Assembly: GCF_022758885.1 (NCBI RefSeq)
Contig: NZ_JALEBH010000001.1
Coordinates: 1,860,001-1,924,000, forward strand
DNA: 64,000 bases
Source: Sphingobium sp. BYY-5
Lineage (GTDB): Bacteria > Pseudomonadota > Alphaproteobacteria > Sphingomonadales > Sphingomonadaceae
Direction: 5' to 3'
Positions 58,464 through 64,000 of the stretch are shown here, one piece after another. The translations under genes and the position numbers were made by a program. Numbering within the stretch: the stretch's first letter is position 1; each line of letters opens with the position of its first letter. The notes under the pieces are model-generated. The model was not told the origin of the DNA and made no database searches. It saw only the letters and a list, made by a program, of their open reading frames with translations.

Positions 58464-58588
58464 CAAACTCCAGGCATCCCCATGGCGTCTGAACGAGAAG
58501 GCGTCTGGTCGAAGGATCGGACTCCTTTTCCCTCTTTGCCGGCCCGCCACCGGCTGCCCAAATTCAGACACATTTTGTCGCTTGCCAA

Positions 58589-58617
58589 TTGTCTACTTCA
58601 AAAATAGAGTTTTATAT
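58589..58617 (+). promoter_or_regulatory. Promoter with dyad before the hydrolase gene
   Basis: TTGTCT (58589-58594) and TTATAT (58612-58617) are spaced 17 bases and could be -35/-10. Overlapping is CTACTT-CAA-AAATAG (58593-58607), an imperfect dyad that recurs in the yezD promoter at 59385 with the same spacing. A shared regulator is therefore likely. Confidence 0.55.
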
Positions 58618-58649
58618 ATATCCTCGAAAGGAAGAATGAGGAGAGCTTC

Positions 58650-59318
58650 ATGGACCGATTCGGAAGTGCGGGCAGGACGCGCCAACCGGTCATTTTGACC
58701 GTCCCAGGCCTCAACAATAGCGGTCCCGGACATTGGCAGACGCATTGGGAACAAAGCCGCGGCGATTGTCAACGGGTTGAACTGGGGCGCTGGTCCAGTC
58801 CCAATCGCAATGCATGGGTCACGCGACTCGATGCCGCAATCCGGGAGATTGACGGGCCGGTCATTCTTGCCGCCCATAGCCTGGGCTGCATCACCGTCGC
58901 CTGGTGGGGTGCGTTGCAGAGCCAGGCCTATGGCTGGCCGGTGATCGGCGCACTGCTGGTGGCCCCGCCCGACTGCGACCGGGTGGAAACGCCGGATACG
59001 ATCGGCAATTTCGGCCCCGTGCCGCGTTCGCAGCTTCCCTTCCCCTCCATTCTCGTGGCGAGCCGGGACGATCCCTATATCTTCTTCGAACGCGCCCACA
59101 GCATGGGCAAATATTGGGGTAGCCAGTTCGTCGATGCAGGTCATTGCGGCCACATCAATGCCGATTCGCATCTGGATGACTGGCAATTCGGGCAAAATCT
59201 GCTCGAACGGCTGATCGACGGTGCGCAAGCCCCTGCGTCAGGCGGCGATCCCGCCCTGTCGGCAATTGGCCGGACAGCATCCCACTCCACCCCGCCGGGC
59301 GTGTCCGTGCAAGGCTGA
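58650..59318 (+). CDS. RBBP9/YdeN-type alpha/beta hydrolase
   Basis: 222-residue serine hydrolase of the RBBP9/YdeN group. PVILTVPGLNNSGPGHWQTHWEQ is the diagnostic opening, the nucleophile elbow is AAHSLGC, and the Asp and His are in ASRDDPYIFFERA and GHCGHINADS. The last 35 residues are low in complexity. Bacterial members are often found with sulfur-starvation genes. GGAG precedes the ATG. The promoter dyad is shared with the yezD-like gene downstream. Confidence 0.9.
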   Translation: MDRFGSAGRTRQPVILTVPGLNNSGPGHWQTHWEQSRGDCQRVELGRWSSPNRNAWVTRLDAAIREIDGPVILAAHSLGCITVAWWGALQSQAYGWPVIGALLVAPPDCDRVETPDTIGNFGPVPRSQLPFPSILVASRDDPYIFFERAHSMGKYWGSQFVDAGHCGHINADSHLDDWQFGQNLLERLIDGAQAPASGGDPALSAIGRTASHSTPPGVSVQG

Positions 59319-59338
59319 TCCATCGGGCCGAACCAGCC

Positions 59339-59380
59339 GGGCGGACAAGACAAACTTGTCCGCCCCTTATTTTTCTTTTT
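59339..59380 (+). terminator. Terminator after the hydrolase gene
   Basis: Perfect 11-bp stem GGGCGGACAAG / CTTGTCCGCCC (59339-59349 with 59355-59365) around ACAAA, followed by TTATTTTTCTTTTT. It separates the hydrolase from the yezD transcription unit. Confidence 0.88.
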
Positions 59381-59408
59381 TTGTCTACTTTAGAAGTTGA
59401 GATAATAA
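59381..59408 (+). promoter_or_regulatory. Promoter with dyad before the yezD-like gene
   Basis: TTGTCTACTT at 59381-59390 is identical to the motif in the hydrolase promoter. The dyad CTACTT-TAG-AAGTTG spans 59385-59399. TAATAA at 59403-59408 is a plausible -10. Confidence 0.55.
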
Positions 59409-59425
59409 GGTCTCAAGAGGTGCTC

Positions 59426-59614
59426 ATGACTGACCAAAGACCGATAGATTTTCGCAACGGACGCAGCGATCCACAGCGTATCGATATCGTCGCCAGCATC
59501 GAAAAGGTGCGTGACGTGCTGCAGGACCTGCGCTTCGGTTCCATCACGCTGACGATCCATGACGCCCGCGTCGTGCAGATCGACGTAACCGAAAAGACGC
59601 GCCTGACCGCCTGA
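59426..59614 (+). CDS. YezD/DUF2292 small protein
   Basis: 62-residue protein. IVASIEKVRDVLQDLRFGSITLTIHDARVVQIDVTEKTRL is the DUF2292 (YezD) core in full. Members of this family cluster with sulfur-assimilation and sulfonate-use genes, and their biochemical role is unknown. The ATG at 59426 follows AGAGG; the earlier in-frame ATG lies inside the promoter dyad and is rejected. A TonB receptor follows, probably on the same transcript. Confidence 0.85.
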   Translation: MTDQRPIDFRNGRSDPQRIDIVASIEKVRDVLQDLRFGSITLTIHDARVVQIDVTEKTRLTA

Positions 59615-59659
59615 AGGCCGGCAGCGAGCCATTATTTCCGGGTCGCGGCAACGCAGCCC

Positions 59660-59782
59660 ATGCGGTTTGGGGGTGAGCCGCAACAAGCGATCATCATGCC
59701 CAATATGTTGGTCCTGACCGGAACACCGGCGGAGCCGCGATCATCAATCACCGGACAGCCGGATAAAAGGGGAATATCATGA
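59660..59782 (+). CDS. Possible 40-residue leader peptide overlapping the TonB-receptor start
   Basis: Open frame MRFGGEPQQAIIMPNMLVLT and 20 further residues, ending with a TGA that overlaps the receptor's ATG (ATGA). The geometry would allow translational coupling. There is no clear SD before its ATG, and the peptide has no recognised motif, so it may be chance. Confidence 0.3.
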   Translation: MRFGGEPQQAIIMPNMLVLTGTPAEPRSSITGQPDKRGIS

Positions 59783-62238
59783 TTGCGCGTTTCCTGTTGC
59801 TCGCCAGCGTGGCGGGCGCTTCCATTATCGTGCCTGGCGCTCATGCGCAGGAGGGCGCGCCCGAACCCGCCGTGGAGGGCGCCGAGCAGACCAATGTTCG
59901 CGGCGACGTGATCGTCGTCACCGCCCGCCGACGGCAGGAAACCGCACAGGAAGTGCCGCTCGCCATTTCCGTCGTCAAGGGCGACAGCATCGAGGCCACC
60001 GGCAATTTCAACATCGTGAAGCTCCAGCAGCTTGCCCCAACGCTTCAGGTCTACACGACCAATCCGCGCAACACATCGGTCAACATCCGCGGCCTTGGCG
60101 TGCCGTTCGGCCTGACCAGCGACGGCTTCGAACAGGGCGTCGGCATCTATGTCGACGATGTCTATAACAGCCGTGTCGCCGCCGCGACCTTCGACTTTCT
60201 CGACGTCGCCCAGGTCGAAGTACTGCGCGGCCCGCAAGGCACGCTCTACGGCAAGAACACCACCGCCGGCGCGATCAACATCACGACCAACCAGCCGACC
60301 TTCGATTTCGAAGGCCGCGCCGAACTGACCGTCGGCAACCTCAACTACAAGCAGGCCAAGGCCGCCGTGTCCGGTCCGCTGACCGACACGATCGCCGCCC
60401 GCATCGCGGTCGCCGCGACCAGTCGCCGCGGCACGCTCTATAATGTGACGAGCCAGCGCTGGATCAACGAGCAGGACAATCTGGGCATTCGCGGCCAATT
60501 GCTGTTCAAGCCCAGCGAGGACTTCAGCCTCACGCTGTCGGGCGATTACAGCAAGCAGGACCCCGAATGCTGCGGCACCGTCTATGTCCGCGTCGGCAAG
60601 ACCCAGCGCGCGCTCACCCGCCAATATGACGCGCTGGTCGCCGCGATCAACGCCGCCAATCCCGGCCGCAACTATGCCGTGCCCAGCACCAATCCCTATG
60701 ACCGCCTGACCGACCTCGATTCGAACCTGAATGCGGGCAACAAGATCGGCGGCGTGTCGGCCAAGGCCGTCTGGAATGTCGGCCCCGGCACGCTGACGTC
60801 GGTCACGGCCTGGCGCTTCTGGGACTGGAAGCCGGAAAATGACCGCGACTTCACCGGCCTGTCGATCGTCGCCAAGTCGCAGAACCCGTCGCAGCAGGAC
60901 CAGTATAGCCAGGAATTCCGCTATAATTACGAGAGCCAGAAGATCGACTTCGTCGTCGGCCTGTTCGGCTTCAAGCAGCGGATCGACACGCAGGGCACCG
61001 AGCAGCAGGGCGCCGACGCCAGCCGCTGGAGCCTGACCGGCACGCAGGCCGCCACGCCCAGCATCCTCGAAGGCCTGACCGCCAGCAACACGCAATGGCT
61101 GAAAGCCGACAGCGCGGCGCTGTTCGGCCAGTTGAGCTGGAAGGTGACGGACGCGCTGACCATCCAGCCGGGCGCGCGCATCAACTATGACAAGAAGTCG
61201 GGCTTCTACCAGCGTGTCGTGACCAATGGCGCAGGTCAGGTCATCAGTTGCACCCCGACCCCGGCCGCAGGTTCGGCACTGGCGGCGCAGTGCGGCGTCT
61301 ACCAGCCGCAGGTCAGTTCGCCGTCCGACAGCGCGTGGAACTTCACCTACGACTTCAACGTCAATTACAAGGTCGCCCGCGACGTCCTAGCCTATGCGAC
61401 CTATGCCAAGAGCTTCAAGACGCTGGGCATCAACCAGAACGGCTTGCCGCTCAATGCCGACAATACGGTGAATTACGACGCCGGCACGGTGAAGCCGGAA
61501 TCGGTCAACCATTTCGAACTGGGCCTGAAGACGCAGTTCTGGGATCGCCGGGCAACCTTCAACCTGTCCGCCTTCCGCACCGACATCAAGAATTTCCAGG
61601 CGACGGTGAATGGCGGCCAGTTCGGCACCGTGCGCGGCTATCTCGCCAACGCGGAGAAGGTCCGGTCGCAGGGCATCGAGGCGGACTTCAAGGTCGTCGC
61701 AAGCGATCGCTTCACCGCCTATGCCAACGGCGCCTATACCGACGCCAAATATAAGAAGTTCACCAACGCCCCCTGCCCGCCCGAACTGTCCGGCGGCACG
61801 TTGCAGCCGGCCAGCGCCACGCCGGACTATTCGCAGCCGGGCGTTCCGGGCGCGCTCAGCCCGCGCCAGTGCGACATTTCCGGACAAGGCCTGCCGGGCG
61901 TGTCCAAATGGGCCTTCTCCTACGGCGCCGAATATAACATCCCGGTCACGCTGCTGGCGAAGGAAGGCCAGGTCTATCTGGGCGTCGACGGCAATTACCG
62001 TTCGCACTGGAATTCGAACGCATCCCCGTCGATCTACACGGAGGTGAAGGGCTATGCCCTGACCAACTTCCGTGCCGGCTTCCGCGGCGAAGGCTTCGAC
62101 GTCTTCGGTTGGGTCCGCAACGCCTTCGACGTGAACTATATCGAGAATCTCCAGGTCGCGCCCGGCAACACCGGTCTGATCGCCGGTCAGCCCGGCGACC
62201 CGCAGACCTGGGGCGGCACGATCAAATTCTCGTTCTGA
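59779..62238 (+). CDS. TonB-dependent outer-membrane receptor
   Basis: 819-residue receptor. The signal peptide ends VPGAHAQ, a TonB-box-like DVIVVTARR follows at about residue 43, and the plug contains IRGLGVPFG, GVGIYVDDVYNSR and VEVLRGPQGTLYGKNTTAGAINI. The 22-strand barrel ends WGGTIKFSF with the terminal Phe. AAAAGGGG precedes the ATG. The plug type is common in sphingomonad receptors for organic substrates rather than siderophores. The yezD context suggests uptake of an organosulfur compound, which is inference. Confidence 0.93.
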   Translation: MIARFLLLASVAGASIIVPGAHAQEGAPEPAVEGAEQTNVRGDVIVVTARRRQETAQEVPLAISVVKGDSIEATGNFNIVKLQQLAPTLQVYTTNPRNTSVNIRGLGVPFGLTSDGFEQGVGIYVDDVYNSRVAAATFDFLDVAQVEVLRGPQGTLYGKNTTAGAINITTNQPTFDFEGRAELTVGNLNYKQAKAAVSGPLTDTIAARIAVAATSRRGTLYNVTSQRWINEQDNLGIRGQLLFKPSEDFSLTLSGDYSKQDPECCGTVYVRVGKTQRALTRQYDALVAAINAANPGRNYAVPSTNPYDRLTDLDSNLNAGNKIGGVSAKAVWNVGPGTLTSVTAWRFWDWKPENDRDFTGLSIVAKSQNPSQQDQYSQEFRYNYESQKIDFVVGLFGFKQRIDTQGTEQQGADASRWSLTGTQAATPSILEGLTASNTQWLKADSAALFGQLSWKVTDALTIQPGARINYDKKSGFYQRVVTNGAGQVISCTPTPAAGSALAAQCGVYQPQVSSPSDSAWNFTYDFNVNYKVARDVLAYATYAKSFKTLGINQNGLPLNADNTVNYDAGTVKPESVNHFELGLKTQFWDRRATFNLSAFRTDIKNFQATVNGGQFGTVRGYLANAEKVRSQGIEADFKVVASDRFTAYANGAYTDAKYKKFTNAPCPPELSGGTLQPASATPDYSQPGVPGALSPRQCDISGQGLPGVSKWAFSYGAEYNIPVTLLAKEGQVYLGVDGNYRSHWNSNASPSIYTEVKGYALTNFRAGFRGEGFDVFGWVRNAFDVNYIENLQVAPGNTGLIAGQPGDPQTWGGTIKFSF

Positions 62239-62260
62239 TCCCTCCCACGATGTTCACCCC

Positions 62261-62297
62261 TGCGGGAGCGACACAGCCCTGTCGCTCCCGCATTTTT
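62261..62297 (+). terminator. Rho-independent terminator of the receptor unit
   Basis: Perfect 13-bp stem TGCGGGAGCGACA / TGTCGCTCCCGCA (62261-62273 with 62280-62292) around CAGCCC, then TTTTT. Confidence 0.92.
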
Positions 62298-62324
62298 CAT
62301 CTTGGTCCTCTTTCTAAATATTTT

Positions 62325-62416
62325 CGTCATCCCCGCGCAGGCGGGGATCCTATCTCCTGACGTCGCACCAAGCACATTCTTGTGGGAGATGGGTTCCCGC
62401 TTTCGCGGGAATGACG
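62325..62416. repeat. Two-hairpin intergenic repeat (REP-like), copy B
   Basis: Ends CGTCAT and ATGACG enclose hairpins CCCCGC-GCAG-GCGGGG (62331-62346) and TTCCCGC-TTTC-GCGGGAA (62394-62411). The architecture matches the element at 46465-46536. Confidence 0.8.
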
Positions 62417-62475
62417 GTTGAGCTTGATGAGACACGCGATTTGCGCCCCGCCCGTGGCTGCGGTAGAGCGCCACC

Positions 62476-63348
62476 ATGTCCACGACCTTCACGATCGACA
62501 CCGCCACCAGCCGCGCCAACCCCACGCCAGCGCCGATGAAGCGCCTGACCGTGCCCGCCATTCAGCGGCGCAAGTTCGAGGGGAAGACCGACGAACCGCT
62601 GGTAATGCTGACCGCCTATACGGCGCGGCAGGCGCAGTTGCTCGATCCCCATTGCGACATGCTGCTGGTCGGCGATTCGCTGGGCCAGGTGATCTACGGC
62701 CTGCCCTCCACCCTGGCCGTCACACTCGACATCATGATCGCCCATGGCGCGGCGGTGGTGCGCGGCAGCTATCACAGCGTCGTGCTGGTCGACATGCCGT
62801 TCGGCAGCTACGAGGCTTCCCCCCAGCAGGCCTTTGCCAGCGCCAGCCGGGTCATGGCGGAAACCGGCGCTGCCGGGGTCAAGCTGGAGGGCGGCGAAGC
62901 GATGGCCGAAACCATCCGCTTCCTGACCCGGCGCGGCATCCCGGTGATGGCGCATATCGGCCTGACGCCCCAGGCGGTGAACGCATTGGGCGGCTATGGC
63001 GCACGGGGCAAGAGCCAGGAGGAACATGCGAAGATCATGGCCGACGCGCGGGCCGTGGCGGAAGCCGGCGCTTTTTCCATGGTTCTCGAAGGCGTGATGG
63101 AGGAACTGGGCGATGCCGTCACCGCCAGCGTCGATGTGCCGGTGATCGGCATCGGCGCTTCGGCCCGTTGTGACGGGCAAGTGCTGGTGACGGAGGATAT
63201 GCTGGGCATGTTCGAACGTGTCCCGCGCTTCGTGAAGCGCTATGACAATATCGCCGAAACGATCGGCAATGCCGCCGAACGCTATGCCGCCGACGTGCGC
63301 AGCCGGGCCTTTCCGACCGACGATCAGGTCTATCGGCCCAAAAATTGA
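62476..63348 (+). CDS. panB: 3-methyl-2-oxobutanoate hydroxymethyltransferase
   Basis: First committed step of pantothenate synthesis: transfers a hydroxymethyl group from methylene-tetrahydrofolate to alpha-ketoisovalerate to give ketopantoate. The 290-residue protein has the PanB blocks [65 protein letters not shown] and [18 protein letters not shown]. The first 20 residues are a non-conserved extension; an ATG at residue 21 ([10 protein letters not shown]) is a possible alternative start. A YfgM-like gene follows. Confidence 0.95.
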   Translation: MSTTFTIDTATSRANPTPAPMKRLTVPAIQRRKFEGKTDEPLVMLTAYTARQAQLLDPHCDMLLVGDSLGQVIYGLPSTLAVTLDIMIAHGAAVVRGSYHSVVLVDMPFGSYEASPQQAFASASRVMAETGAAGVKLEGGEAMAETIRFLTRRGIPVMAHIGLTPQAVNALGGYGARGKSQEEHAKIMADARAVAEAGAFSMVLEGVMEELGDAVTASVDVPVIGIGASARCDGQVLVTEDMLGMFERVPRFVKRYDNIAETIGNAAERYAADVRSRAFPTDDQVYRPKN

Positions 63349-63423
63349 TTTGCCTGTGGCATAAGCGCCGCTATTGATCGCGCCTTCCGGCAGATATTTC
63401 GGACTCATTTCTCGGAGATTCCC

Positions 63424-64000
63424 GTGGCCCTCACGCCGCAAAACAGCGAAGCCTTCATGCGCGAAGTCGACGAAGCCGTCCGTCAGGATCAGCTTCTCAC
63501 CTTTTGGGAACGGTATGGTCGCGCCCTGCTGGTCGTCGTCGTCCTTGGCCTCGCCGCTTTTGGCGGCTGGCTCTACTGGCAGCATTACAGCAAGACGCAG
63601 TCCGAAGTCGTGTCCGAAAAGATGGATACGGTGCTGGACGCCGCCGTGGGCGGCGGCACGCCCGACGCCAAACAGCTTGACGCCCTCACCAAGGCGAGCC
63701 AGCCCGGCTATCGCGCATCCGCCCTGCTGATCAAGGCGGGCGCCGCAGCACGCAAGGGCGACGCCAAGGGGGCGATCGCCGTCTACAGCGCGATGGCGGC
63801 GGACACCGGCCTCGATCAGCCCTATCGCGACCTGGCGCTCATCCGCCAGACGGCGCTGGAGTTTGACGGCCTCAAGCCCCAGCAGGTGGTGGATCGCCTC
63901 AAGCCCCTCGCCATCGAGGGCGCCCCCTGGTTCGGCAGCGCCGGCGAACTGGTCGCCGTCGCCTATATGAAGATGGGCAAGAATGATCTGGCCGGGCCGA
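63424..64000 (+). CDS. YfgM-like TPR membrane protein (partial, cut by window end)
   Basis: Open frame from a GTG at 63424 (CGGAG six bases upstream) to the window end, at least 192 residues. It reads VALTPQNSEAFMREVDEAVR, then a membrane helix ALLVVVVLGLAAFGGWLYWQ (about 37-56), then periplasmic TPR-like helices (SQPGYRASALLIKAGAAARKGDAKGAI). This is the YfgM/ancillary SecYEG translocon architecture. In related genomes the next genes are bamB and der, which would lie beyond the window. Confidence 0.85.
   Translation, partial: MALTPQNSEAFMREVDEAVRQDQLLTFWERYGRALLVVVVLGLAAFGGWLYWQHYSKTQSEVVSEKMDTVLDAAVGGGTPDAKQLDALTKASQPGYRASALLIKAGAAARKGDAKGAIAVYSAMAADTGLDQPYRDLALIRQTALEFDGLKPQQVVDRLKPLAIEGAPWFGSAGELVAVAYMKMGKNDLAGP

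Larger units (their letters stand above)
58316..58588. other. Gene-free region with three consecutive hairpins
   Basis: After the PRC-barrel gene come ATGCGCC-TTTC-GGCGCAT (58331-58348), a large imperfect hairpin at 58353-58428, and the perfect A/T-tract hairpin at 58432-58463. The remainder up to the hydrolase promoter (58464-58588) shows no gene or repeat that I can support. Confidence 0.65.

Noticed and set aside
59632..61095. 487-codon minus-strand frame opposite the TonB receptor
   Set aside because: Antisense shadow; the receptor plug and barrel motifs are continuous on the plus strand.

Overview
This window is chromosomal DNA from a GC-rich alphaproteobacterium, most likely a sphingomonad (Sphingobium/Sphingomonas type). 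The evidence is the atpHAGDC gene set standing apart from the F0 genes, the cpoB-tilS-ftsH order, a PtsP-type PTS enzyme I with a GAF domain, a large TonB-dependent receptor, UbiG, and recurrent palindromic intergenic repeats of the kind scattered through sphingomonad genomes. The genus is inferred. I see no rRNA, tRNA, prophage, insertion sequence or CRISPR array.

Layout. 0.1-8.5 kb: rph, rdgB, a CAP-domain protein, hemW, a TPR protein, rsmB, guaB and the msrP-msrQ periplasmic repair pair. 8.7-16.2 kb: a minus-strand envelope/housekeeping block (ptsP, a RodZ-like protein, cpoB, tilS, a small membrane protein, ftsH). 16.4-18.8 kb: two tandem paralogous HisC-like aminotransferases that both carry apparent Tat signals. 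19.3-24.5 kb: an accessory block of VOC, SRPBCC and DUF1428 proteins facing an HxlR regulator, a Gdx-type guanidinium exporter with a possible riboswitch hairpin, and a second HxlR regulator facing an SDR. 24.5-37.3 kb: a lipoprotein, a nitronate monooxygenase-like enzyme, lysC, ubiG, a GNAT protein behind a 29-bp palindrome, a CitE-like lyase, an SPFH/NfeD pair, a GH29 fucosidase, a monooxygenase-fold protein with a 30-residue membrane peptide, a transaldolase-like protein and priA.

37.3-50 kb: a complete YfiR-YfiN-YfiB cyclic-di-GMP module, a DUF1289 protein, an exported HExxH/TPR protein, ada, a membrane-anchored trypsin-like protease, and the F1 ATP synthase operon with a LysE-family exporter inserted between atpA and atpG. 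50-58.3 kb: two coupled membrane proteins, a lone CpaF ATPase, an exported barrel-like protein, an exported methyltransferase, an EamA transporter, an OsmC protein and a PRC-barrel protein. 58.6-62.3 kb: an RBBP9-type hydrolase and a YezD-TonB receptor unit whose promoters share a dyad, which I read as a candidate sulfur-starvation regulon. The window ends with panB and the start of a YfgM-like TPR protein.

The most notable items are the paired Tat-exported aminotransferases, the shared dyad of the hydrolase/YezD/receptor region, the 29-bp palindrome before the GNAT gene, the LysE insertion and repeat insertion in the atp operon, the possible guanidine-II hairpin, and the exported methyltransferase. 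No wholly new multi-gene defence or mobile system was found.
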